From: Patescibacteria group bacterium
Lineage (GTDB): Bacteria > Patescibacteriota > Gracilibacteria > Peribacterales > Peribacteraceae
DNA: 17,699 nucleotides
Direction of reading: 5' to 3'
Assembly: GCA_018818235.1 (NCBI GenBank)
Contig: JAHISE010000016.1
Location: 1-17,699 of the forward strand
The position numbers and the translations under genes were made by a program. Shown in pieces: positions 7,344 through 13,748 of this stretch; position 1 is the first letter of the stretch; every line of letters begins with the position of its first letter. The notes beneath the pieces were generated by a model, which was not told the DNA's origin, made no database searches, and worked only from the letters and a program-made list of their open reading frames with translations.

Positions 7344-7421
7344 ATGAATAATAGTACGTCAATACAGGCTCAAAGGATCGGAATCCGGATTCCGGATTCC
7401 GAATCTCAATTCGACAATTAA
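7344..7421 (+). other. Micro-ORF (25 codons), diverged copy of 6910-6963
   Basis: ATG to TAA encodes MNNSTSIQAQRIGIR followed by ten residues. Compared with the copy at 6910, residues M, N, S, S, Q, A, Q, I, G and R are kept. The tail contains the heptad-like words GGAATCC and GGATTCC. It ends 26 nt before the subunit A start. Function and translation are unknown. Confidence 0.35.
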
Positions 7422-7447
7422 TTCATTATCACTCCCCACTTATTTCC

Positions 7448-9268
7448 ATGTCCCAACCAACAATAGTAAAAGTCGTCGGTCCCCTCGTAGTCGCAAAAGG
7501 TATGAAACATGCCAAAATGTACGAGGTTGTAAAAGTTTCCAAAGAGAAGCTCGTCGGAGAAGTTATCGAACTTCATGGTGACGAAGGTTCTATTCAGGTT
7601 TACGAAGAAACATCCGGTATAGGACCCGGAGAACCTGTGGAACTAACCGGAGCCACGCTGTCGGTTGAACTTGGACCGGGACTTCTGGAGCAATTCTACG
7701 ATGGAATACAACGCCCTCTTAAATTGATCGAGGAGGTAGCCAATAGCCAATACATAACCAGAGGAATAGATGTACCCGGGTTGGATCGCGAAAGAAAGTG
7801 GGACTTTAATCCTGTCAAGGAAGCCGGAGATGAGGTGAGCGAAGGAGATATTCTGGGAACAGTTCAGGAGACCACTCTTATTGAGCACAAAGTAATGGTA
7901 CCTCCCGGAGTTAATGGAACTGTGAAAGAGATTCAATCAGGATCATTCACTATTGAAGATACCATCGCAGTCATCGACGTCGAGGAACCAGAAACTAAAA
8001 ACCAAAAACCAGTAAACATTACTATGTTACAACGTTGGCCAATCCGCAACCCACGCCCAACAAAAAGCAAACTTCTTCCCAGTGAACCGCTTTCCACAGG
8101 AATGAGAGTTCTGGATACCTTGTTCCCAATTGCAAGAGGCGGAGCAGGTGCAATCCCCGGACCATTTGGAGCAGGAAAAACTGTTACTCAACAGAGTTTG
8201 GCAAAATTCTCCGATGCTCAGGTTATTGTTTACATCGGATGTGGTGAGCGCGGAAACGAGATGACGGAAGTACTAAAGGAGTTCCCCGAATTGAAAGATC
8301 CAAACACCGGTGAACCTTTGATGAAACGAACCGTTCTAATCGCAAACACATCTAATATGCCTGTAGCAGCTCGCGAAGCATCTGTTTACACAGGAATCAC
8401 TATTGCAGAGTATTACCGCGATATGGGCTACGACGTAGCCCTTATGGCCGACTCCACATCACGTTGGGCGGAAGCAATGAGAGAAATGTCCGGACGTCTT
8501 CAGGAAATGCCGGGGGAAGAAGGTTATCCCGCTTACTTGGGATCACGAACAGCAGGATTTTATGAGCGCACTGGAGCTTGCCAGTGCCTTGGAACAGATG
8601 GTCGCAAAGGATCACTGACTGCTATCGGGGCAGTGTCGCCTCCCGGAGGTGACTTTAGCGAACCAGTTACACAAAACACTCTACGTGTTACCAAGGTGTT
8701 CTGGGCTTTGGACGCAAAATTAACTTACAAACGTCACTTCCCTTCCATTAACTGGCTTCAGAGTTATTCTCTTTATACAAATGCTCTGGATCCTTATTAT
8801 GCAAAAGAAGTTGCGGATGACTTTTCCAAAAATCGCATTCGCGCAGCCGAAATTCTTCAACAAGAAAGTAAGTTGGAAGAAATAGTAAGACTTGTAGGAA
8901 CAGATGCTCTTTCGCCAAAGGAACAACTTACATTGGAAACAGCAAAAATGATTCGTGAGGACTTTTTGTTCCAGAATGCATTTGATCCGGTAGATGCTTA
9001 CACCTCAATCAAAAAACAATACAGAATGATGCGTGCGATTTTGACCTTTATGGACTGTGCACTGCAAATCATCGATCAAGAAGACTTCGATTTCTCCAGA
9101 GTTCAGAAACTGGATGTTAAATCAGACATTACCAAATGCAGCTTCTTACCCGAAGAAGGTATGGAGGCGGAGTTTGATAAGATCGAAGATAAGATCAGGA
9201 CTCAGATGGCAGGGTTGAAGGATTCTTCTGCTGAGGTTTCTAAGAAAGAGGAGGTTGTTGCGGTTTAA
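7448..9268 (+). CDS. atpA: V/A-type ATP synthase catalytic subunit A
   Basis: A 606-residue ATPase subunit with the Walker A motif GPFGAGKT (238-245), the catalytic GER glutamate (E267 in GCGERGNEM), and the nucleotide-site block ALMADSTSRWAEAMREMSGRLQEMPGEEGYPAYL, quoted here only to mark its start at about residue 334. The bulge or non-homologous region characteristic of A subunits occupies about residues 110-195. It forms the catalytic sites of the A3B3 head with subunit B. Length is in the usual range (580-610). Residues 181-190 (PETKNQKPVN) are encoded by a heptad-like tract, just before the conserved MLQRWP. Translation starts at TTCCATG after 34 nt without G. Identification is certain. 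Confidence 0.98.
   Translation: MSQPTIVKVVGPLVVAKGMKHAKMYEVVKVSKEKLVGEVIELHGDEGSIQVYEETSGIGPGEPVELTGATLSVELGPGLLEQFYDGIQRPLKLIEEVANSQYITRGIDVPGLDRERKWDFNPVKEAGDEVSEGDILGTVQETTLIEHKVMVPPGVNGTVKEIQSGSFTIEDTIAVIDVEEPETKNQKPVNITMLQRWPIRNPRPTKSKLLPSEPLSTGMRVLDTLFPIARGGAGAIPGPFGAGKTVTQQSLAKFSDAQVIVYIGCGERGNEMTEVLKEFPELKDPNTGEPLMKRTVLIANTSNMPVAAREASVYTGITIAEYYRDMGYDVALMADSTSRWAEAMREMSGRLQEMPGEEGYPAYLGSRTAGFYERTGACQCLGTDGRKGSLTAIGAVSPPGGDFSEPVTQNTLRVTKVFWALDAKLTYKRHFPSINWLQSYSLYTNALDPYYAKEVADDFSKNRIRAAEILQQESKLEEIVRLVGTDALSPKEQLTLETAKMIREDFLFQNAFDPVDAYTSIKKQYRMMRAILTFMDCALQIIDQEDFDFSRVQKLDVKSDITKCSFLPEEGMEAEFDKIEDKIRTQMAGLKDSSAEVSKKEEVVAV
7991..8017 (+). repeat. Short heptad tract inside atpA
   Basis: AACTAAA, AACCAAA and AACCAGT followed by AAAC are consecutive 7-nt words encoding ETKNQKPVN. 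They resemble the heptad style of the spacers but the tract is short, so chance is possible. It falls in the loop before the conserved MLQRWP motif. Confidence 0.4.
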
Positions 9269-9343
9269 TTTCTAATTTCTAATTTCTAAATGTCACCATT
9301 GTCTGAACCATGATTTACTTGATTAAAGGATTAGCATGATTAA
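9269..9343 (+). repeat. TTCTAAT heptads followed by a TTGTCTGAACCA module
   Basis: After the atpA stop come three TTCTAAT words, then a module TTGTCTGAACCA...GATTTACTTGATTAAAGGATTA. The latter matches a second copy at 9605-9658. The two modules enclose the small ORF at 9367. Confidence 0.65.
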
Positions 9344-9366
9344 CTACCTACTAACTACTCAATGAT

Positions 9367-9573
9367 ATGAAAACAGCACCAGAATCAACGGCAGATCGAC
9401 CACCTACAACAATGATGCAACAAGAGCTAGTGACTTTTAGCCATTTAACAAGTGATCAACGTACTAGAGTTCAAGACCTGATTGCATTATACGGAAGGGG
9501 TGGTCCAATAACTCAGGAAGAATTCGAGGAAATGCAAATTCTTCGACTGCAAGCCATTCATCACTTAATTTAA
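9367..9573 (+). CDS. Small orphan protein between subunits A and B
   Basis: A 68-residue soluble protein that I do not recognise. After a flexible start (residues 1-18, rich in Thr, Pro and Ala), two helix-like segments are visible: LTSDQRTRVQDLIALYG (about 29-45) and TQEEFEEMQILRLQAIHHL (about 50-67), with a GRGGP turn between. This could be a small helical hairpin. It is embedded between the two related TTGTCTGAACCA spacer modules, so gene and flanks might have come in together. Its conserved-looking helices and intact frame favour a real gene, but A and B are normally adjacent in these operons. Confidence 0.5.
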   Translation: MKTAPESTADRPPTTMMQQELVTFSHLTSDQRTRVQDLIALYGRGGPITQEEFEEMQILRLQAIHHLI

Positions 9574-9678
9574 CTTTTAACTATTCACTTTTCACTTCTC
9601 AACTATGTCCCCTTGTCTGAACCACGGATTACACTGATTACACGGATTACTCGGATTTGACCAGTGACTAGCGACCCC
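9571..9678 (+). repeat. Composite spacer repeat upstream of atpB
   Basis: Three modules follow one another: AACTATTCACTTTTCACTT heptads (9571-9597), the TTGTCTGAACCA module with GATTAC words (9605-9658: ACGGATTAC, ACTGATTAC, ACGGATTAC), and GACCAGTGACTAGCGACC heptads (9659-9676). The same module types occur in other spacers in different combinations. Confidence 0.7.
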
Positions 9679-9718
9679 CAAAACATCTATTACCACTACT
9701 TAATTACCACTTCATACC

Positions 9719-11185
9719 ATGTCTACCGCTTACAAAACAGTCACCGATATCGCCGGCCCCCTAATGATGGTCGAAGGCATCGAAGGTGTAACCTACGATG
9801 AACTCTGCGAAATTGAGCTTACCGATGGCACCAAACGCCTTGGAAAAGTTCTGGATGCAAGGTCCGACCTTGCAGTTGTCCAGCTTTTCGAAGAAGCAAA
9901 AGGAGCCACAACAGAAGGCACCAAAGTGCGCTTCCTTGGCCGAACTTTCGAGATCGGAGTAAGCGAAGACATTCTTGGCCGCATATTCTCCGGAGGAGGC
10001 AAACCGATCGATGGAGGACCGGAGATTGTTCCAGAAAAGAAACTGGATATTAACGGTGCTCCTATCAACCCTTACTCACGTGAGTATCCGGATGACTTTA
10101 TCCAAACCGGAATTTCTACCATTGATGTTCTAAACACTTTGGTACGAGGACAAAAACTTCCACTCTTCTCCGGTGCAGGACTTCCCCACAATCAGATTGC
10201 AGCACAGCTTGCTCGTCAGATGAGAGTACTTACGCCGGAAGAAGTTGAAAAAGGAGAAATGATAGATGGCAATCGACAATCGACAGTCGACAATCGACAG
10301 GAGACCAGTGACCAGGGACCAGGGACCAGTGACGAAAAGTTCGCCGTTATCTTCGCAGCAATGGGAGTCACCTACGAAGAAGCCCAGTTCTTCCAGAATG
10401 AGCTAGAAAAGACCGGAGCACTCTCGCGTGCGGTACTGTTTATAAACACAGCTGATAATCCCGTAGTTGAAAGAATTGCCACCCCACGTTTGGCGCTAAC
10501 TGTAGCCGAATACTTGGCATACGAAAAAGACTATCATGTAACAGTTCTTCTGACAGATTTGACCAACTATTGCGAAGCCCTACGTGAAGTTTCCGCAGCA
10601 AGAAAAGAAGTGCCGGGACGACGTGGATACCCCGGTTACCTATACACTGACCTTGCAACAATGTACGAACGCGCAGGACGCGTAAGAGGAAAAGCCGGAT
10701 CAATCACACAGATTCCAATCCTCAGTATGCCGGAAGATGATATTACTCATCCAATTCCTGACCTTACGGGATACATTACCGAAGGACAGATCTACATCGA
10801 CCGTGGTCTTCACCAAAAAGGAATCTATCCTCCTATTATTCCTATGGGATCCCTATCAAGATTGAAAGCAAAAGCACAAGGCGAAGGAAAAACACGAGGC
10901 GATCACTCCGGAATGGATGCACAGTTGACCGCATCTTATGCACGCGGTGTTGAGATCCGTGAGTTGGCAGTAATTCTTGGTGAATCATCTTTGAATGACA
11001 CCGACAAAGCTTTCCTTAAGTTTGCAGATCGTTTCGAAAACGAATTTATCCGCCAAGGTGCGACAGAGAACAGATCAATTTATGAATCATTGAATATCGG
11101 TTGGGATCTGTTATCCGAAATTCCACGTGAAGAATTAAAACGCGTGAAGGATGAATATATTGAGAAATACCTGCCGAAAAAATAA
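9719..11185 (+). CDS. atpB: V/A-type ATP synthase subunit B, with a repeat-encoded insertion
   Basis: A 488-residue non-catalytic hexamer subunit. The family blocks are clear: SGAGLPHNQIAAQLARQ (151-167, the degenerate P-loop region), FAVIFAAMGVTYEEAQFF (208-225), ERIATPRLALTVAEYLAYE, REVSAARKEVPGRRGYPGYLY and MPEDDITHPIPDLTGYITEG. Compared with E. hirae NtpB (458 residues) the protein is about 30 longer. The excess lies between ARQ (167) and FAVIF (208), where NtpB has about nine residues. Residues 184-205 of this loop are encoded by tandem heptads identical in style to the intergenic repeats. They are hydrophilic (Asn, Arg, Gln, Thr, Ser, Asp), so a surface loop is plausible and the frame is intact. 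Start: ACCATG after 45 nt without G. Confidence 0.97.
   Translation: MSTAYKTVTDIAGPLMMVEGIEGVTYDELCEIELTDGTKRLGKVLDARSDLAVVQLFEEAKGATTEGTKVRFLGRTFEIGVSEDILGRIFSGGGKPIDGGPEIVPEKKLDINGAPINPYSREYPDDFIQTGISTIDVLNTLVRGQKLPLFSGAGLPHNQIAAQLARQMRVLTPEEVEKGEMIDGNRQSTVDNRQETSDQGPGTSDEKFAVIFAAMGVTYEEAQFFQNELEKTGALSRAVLFINTADNPVVERIATPRLALTVAEYLAYEKDYHVTVLLTDLTNYCEALREVSAARKEVPGRRGYPGYLYTDLATMYERAGRVRGKAGSITQIPILSMPEDDITHPIPDLTGYITEGQIYIDRGLHQKGIYPPIIPMGSLSRLKAKAQGEGKTRGDHSGMDAQLTASYARGVEIRELAVILGESSLNDTDKAFLKFADRFENEFIRQGATENRSIYESLNIGWDLLSEIPREELKRVKDEYIEKYLPKK
10268..10333 (+). repeat. Heptad repeat block in frame inside atpB
   Basis: CAATCGA CAATCGA CAGTCGA CAATCGA words are followed by GACCAGT GACCAGG GACCAGG GACCAGT GAC. 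The same two word families, in the same order, fill the intergenic spacer at 12001-12073. The block encodes GNRQSTVDNRQETSDQGPGT and SD. Together with its immediate flanks the insertion keeps the reading frame. Confidence 0.9.
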
Positions 11186-11193
11186 TTTGTTCC

Positions 11194-11222
11194 GTACAGA
11201 CGTCCCACTGGGACGTCTCTAC
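11194..11222. repeat. AGACGTCCC-ACT-GGGACGTCT palindrome
   Basis: A perfect 9-bp stem (11198-11206 with 11210-11218) around a 3-nt loop extends by three more pairs (GTA/TAC) after one mismatch. It lies 8 nt after the atpB stop and 7 nt before the next ATG. No T-run follows, so it is not a canonical terminator. It may be a REP-like palindrome or attenuate read-through into the next gene. Confidence 0.7.
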
Positions 11223-11229
11223 AATCAAA

Positions 11230-12000
11230 ATGCCCAACATCTTCACCCTCATCGGCACCTCCTGGGAATTCTATAAAAAACAACCTGTTCTAAACGAGGT
11301 CGTGTTCTGGCTTATGACACTGCCGCTTGCAACCATAATGATCTTATCTGATTGGGCGGAGAAGCAAGAAACCTTTAAAGAAATTGCAGAAAATGGAGTT
11401 GAGCTTGGTATAACCGATATTCGCCCCGTAATACTTCTTTTGTTATTAAATGTATTTCTTTCTGTTGTAATGCTTTGGGGGGTTTCTTGTGTTTTGGTTG
11501 TTGGCAAACGCCTGATAACCAGTAAAGCCGGTAGATCACGTTCTTCTTTCGAAATTGTACGCAAAGATGGAAGCAAGTTTGTGCTTACATTGTTTATGAC
11601 AGACATACTCAGGAGTTGTATAACACTTCTTTGGATGATTCTGCTGATAGTTCCCGGAATTATTTATGCAATACGCACTGCGTTTTACCACGTAACAATT
11701 GTTCTGGAAAATCTGGGATACCGTGAATCATTAAATAGAAGCAATGAAGTAATTAAAGGACACACATGGATAGCCCTTCTGTATTTTATAGGATTGTCTG
11801 TGGTTCTGTTCCTTCCGCCAATAATTTTCATAGGAACCCTGGAACAAGCGGCAACATTATTTGACCCCCGACTGATGCCAGCCGTATTCATTGTACATAG
11901 CGCAATACTTTCCTTTGTGATAATGATATTCACCCTCGCAACAATTGTCTTGTATGGGGAGTTTCTTAAACTTCCTAGAGTTACTGAGGTTAAGACATGA
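11230..12000 (+). CDS. Multi-pass membrane protein between subunits B and D, function unknown
   Basis: A 256-residue protein with about five or six hydrophobic segments: near 25-40, 60-85, 116-150, 176-200 and 215-245. The central part (PGIIYAIRTAFYHVTIVLEN, then a conserved-looking NRSNEVIKGHTW before the next helix) resembles the widespread DUF975/YciC-like and glycerophosphodiesterase-membrane-domain families, which share proline-bounded helices and a Ser/Lys-Gly-Trp linker. No catalytic domain is attached. The N terminus (MPNIFTLIGTSWEFYKK) is a short cytoplasmic amphipathic lead. It interrupts the usual B-D adjacency and is not an ATPase subunit. A role in membrane assembly of the enzyme is conceivable but not shown. 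It ends with TGA. Confidence 0.75.
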   Translation: MPNIFTLIGTSWEFYKKQPVLNEVVFWLMTLPLATIMILSDWAEKQETFKEIAENGVELGITDIRPVILLLLLNVFLSVVMLWGVSCVLVVGKRLITSKAGRSRSSFEIVRKDGSKFVLTLFMTDILRSCITLLWMILLIVPGIIYAIRTAFYHVTIVLENLGYRESLNRSNEVIKGHTWIALLYFIGLSVVLFLPPIIFIGTLEQAATLFDPRLMPAVFIVHSAILSFVIMIFTLATIVLYGEFLKLPRVTEVKT

Positions 12001-12073
12001 CAATCGACAATCGACACGCTGCGCTTTCAACAATCAACATCCGACCAGTGACTAGCGACCAGCGACCAGTGAC
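12001..12073 (+). repeat. Intergenic heptad tract (CAATCGA and GACCAGT families)
   Basis: CAATCGA CAATCGA CA is followed, after about 25 nt of weaker similarity, by GACCAGT GACTAGC GACCAGC GACCAGT GAC. It lies between the membrane protein gene and atpD. It is the closest relative of the block inside atpB and precedes a 46-nt leader without G. Confidence 0.8.
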
Positions 12074-12117
12074 CCCCAACATTCCTTACTACTCACTACC
12101 ACCTACAACCTAATTCC

Positions 12118-12738
12118 ATGGCACTTCTAAGAGTAAACCCCACCCGAATGGCACTAATGGATCTCAAGCGACGAGCAAAGTCAGCTAAGAGAGGTCATAA
12201 GCTGCTCAAGGACAAACAAGACGGTCTTATGCAGCAATTTATGAGCATAATCAGAGAAGCCAAGGATCTGCGCCTAAAGGTCGAGGAAGAGCTTGGAGCG
12301 GCCTTCAGAGCGTTTTTGATGGCTTCTATGTGGTTAAGTGATGCACAGCTAAAAGACGCTCTCTCCAGCCCTGCAGCAAAGATTTCTTTGGACGTAAAAA
12401 CAAAGAATGTAATGAGTGTAAGAATTCCCTTCTTTGATATAAAGAAAGAAGGCTCAATAAAAAACTACGGATTCAGCGGAACAAATGCTTTGCTTGATAC
12501 TGCGATCGAAAAGTTTGATGAGCTGTTCGAGATATTGGTGAAGCTTGCACAAATAGAAAAGCAAGCAGAAAGCATGGCAATTGAATTGGAAACAACTCGA
12601 AGACGTGTAAACGCACTCGAGTACAAAATGATTCCGGATATGACCGAGACGATTAAATACATCACTATGAAGTTGGATGAATCAGAAAGAGCTTCGATTA
12701 TTAGTACTATGAAAATAAAAGCTGAACTCGAAGACTAG
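12118..12738 (+). CDS. atpD: V/A-type ATP synthase subunit D (central rotor shaft)
   Basis: A 206-residue protein with the N- and C-terminal helices that form the antiparallel coiled-coil shaft inside the A3B3 head. The N terminus (VNPTRMALMDLKRRAKSAKRGHKLLKDKQD) is the classic subunit D signature, quoted from residue 6. The C-terminal helix contains TRRRVNALEYKMIPDM, which matches the family's invariant RRVNALE. Length is as expected (about 200-215). It starts in the context TTCCATGG behind a leader of 46 nt without G. It is the last recognised ATPase subunit of the operon. Confidence 0.96.
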   Translation: MALLRVNPTRMALMDLKRRAKSAKRGHKLLKDKQDGLMQQFMSIIREAKDLRLKVEEELGAAFRAFLMASMWLSDAQLKDALSSPAAKISLDVKTKNVMSVRIPFFDIKKEGSIKNYGFSGTNALLDTAIEKFDELFEILVKLAQIEKQAESMAIELETTRRRVNALEYKMIPDMTETIKYITMKLDESERASIISTMKIKAELED

Positions 12739-12742
12739 AGAG

Positions 12743-12815
12743 CAATTGGCAATTAGCTTTTTGGCTATTTTTAGGCAGCCAAAAATAGCCAATTGCCAAC
12801 ATGCCAATTAGCCAA
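12743..12815. repeat. Hairpin element, copy 1 (core TTAGGCAGCC)
   Basis: A perfect 12-bp stem (TTGGCTATTTTT 12761-12772 with 12781-12792) closes an 8-nt loop AGGCAGCC. An outer 7-bp stem (TTGGCAA 12746-12752 with TTGCCAA 12793-12799) extends it. The core TTAGGCAGCC (12771-12780) recurs at 14057 and 14804. The arms contain CAATTGG/GCCAATT heptads. It could stop or slow transcription after atpD. Confidence 0.75.
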
Positions 12816-12863
12816 CAAGCTGCCATTGACTCCTCCAGCAGCCCCAACCATACTACACCCACT

Positions 12864-13259
12864 ATGAACCTCCCCTTCTTTAAACGAAAACTTTTCTGTG
12901 TTGGAATATCCACACTTGCCGCCTGTATTGTTGCATTCACTCTGCCCACTGAACTGATTGCAGAAGTCCCAATGGTACGTGCGGCAACAATCATTAACGG
13001 CATGATTATCGGTACATTAATTACCGTTGCAGGTTTTGTCACATGGCATCCCATCTTTAAATTTAGAATTCATCCGATTCTAAGAGGTTCCATAATGGCT
13101 GCCTTTGTACATCTGGACTTTACTATCTACACATGGTCCAATCAGCCCCTATTCTGGAAAACAATGATAATTGCAGCTATGTTTGGTGCAGTAATTGATA
13201 TGATGGCGACGCAGCTTTATGGGGAGGGTGAAACTCTTATGGAAGGTATGACAAAGTAA
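12864..13259 (+). CDS. Small membrane protein downstream of atpD, function unknown
   Basis: From the ATG at 12864 the product has 131 residues, starts MNLPFFKRKLFCVG, and has about four hydrophobic segments (near 10-30, 40-65, 78-92 and 100-117). I do not recognise the family. An in-frame ATG at 12801 would add 21 polar residues (including DSSSSPNHTTPT), but it lies inside the hairpin repeat arm. The later start has a 22-nt leader without G, like neighbouring genes, and a positively charged membrane-protein N terminus, so I prefer it. It is the last plus-strand gene before the convergent rplT. Confidence 0.6.
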   Translation: MNLPFFKRKLFCVGISTLAACIVAFTLPTELIAEVPMVRAATIINGMIIGTLITVAGFVTWHPIFKFRIHPILRGSIMAAFVHLDFTIYTWSNQPLFWKTMIIAAMFGAVIDMMATQLYGEGETLMEGMTK

Positions 13260-13270
13260 TAGTTTTAGGG

Positions 13271-13336
13271 GTCACTAGTCACTGGTCACTTGTCACTGGT
13301 CTCGAAGCTTATGACTAGCGACTAGTGACCAGTGAC
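13271..13336. terminator. Long heptad-built inverted repeat between convergent genes
   Basis: GTCACTN words on the left (13271-13301) and NAGTGAC words on the right form 24-nt arms (13278-13301 with 13313-13336) that match at 21 positions around an 11-nt loop containing AAGCTT. It lies between the end of the plus-strand operon and the end of the minus-strand rplT, the right place for a two-way terminator. No U-tract follows on either strand, so termination is an inference. It uses the same word family (GACCAGT/ACTGGTC) as the spacers at 9659 and 12050. Confidence 0.55.
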
Positions 13337-13400
13337 TCTCAATATCCTATCCCAAAAAACATATGTAAACCCCTGATTCATCAGACCCCCAACACTTCTA

Positions 13401-13748
13401 CTATTTAACTCCAACCTCCTTCACTACCGCATCAAACACCCCCGGCTCATGTATTGCAAGCTCCGACAAAGTCTTCCTATCCAACTCAATCTTCTTATCT
13501 TTAAGTCCTTTTATAAATGTTGAATAATTTAATCCTCTCCCTCGAACTGCTGCATTAAGTCTTGTGATCCAAAGAGCACGAAATGTCCTCTTCTTTTTCC
13601 TGCGATCAATGTAAGCATGCTCCCCTGCCTTCATAACAGCCTCATTTGCTTTCTTGAAAGTTGTCCTACGCATACCACGATATCCCTTCGCAAGCTTGCG
13701 AATCTTCTTGTGTCTGTTATGCCGAACTGAACTACGGGTTACTCTCAT
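13401..13748 (-). CDS. rplT: 50S ribosomal protein L20
   Basis: A 115-residue basic protein starting MRVTRSSVRHNRHKKIRKLAKGYRG (first residues given as MRVTRSSVRHNRHKKIRKLA), a textbook L20 N terminus. It has the family's ALWITRLNAAVRGRGLNYSTF block near residues 55-75 and a C terminus that continues through LAIHEPGVFDAVV. L20 binds 23S rRNA and is needed early in large-subunit assembly. Its ATG touches the rpmI stop (TAA then ATG), so rpmI and rplT should be translationally coupled, as in other bacteria. In many bacteria L20 represses this operon through a leader structure. Confidence 0.98.
   Translation of the reverse strand: MRVTRSSVRHNRHKKIRKLAKGYRGMRRTTFKKANEAVMKAGEHAYIDRRKKKRTFRALWITRLNAAVRGRGLNYSTFIKGLKDKKIELDRKTLSELAIHEPGVFDAVVKEVGVK

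Noticed and set aside
11271..12017. Minus-strand frames opposite the membrane protein gene
   Set aside because: The plus-strand product has coherent membrane segments. The antisense products lack features.
1772..12738. Archaeal origin because of the V/A-ATPase
   Set aside because: The linked bacterial IF-3, L35, L20 and RF2 genes show a bacterial chromosome, and V/A-type ATPases are known in many bacteria.
12801..12863. Upstream ATG extending the last membrane protein by 21 residues
   Set aside because: This ATG lies in the hairpin repeat arm and adds a polar Ser/Pro-rich stretch. The ATG at 12864 has a G-free leader and a better N terminus.
13271..13336. CRISPR array
   Set aside because: Repeat units are 7 nt, degenerate and contiguous, with no spacers, and no cas genes are nearby.
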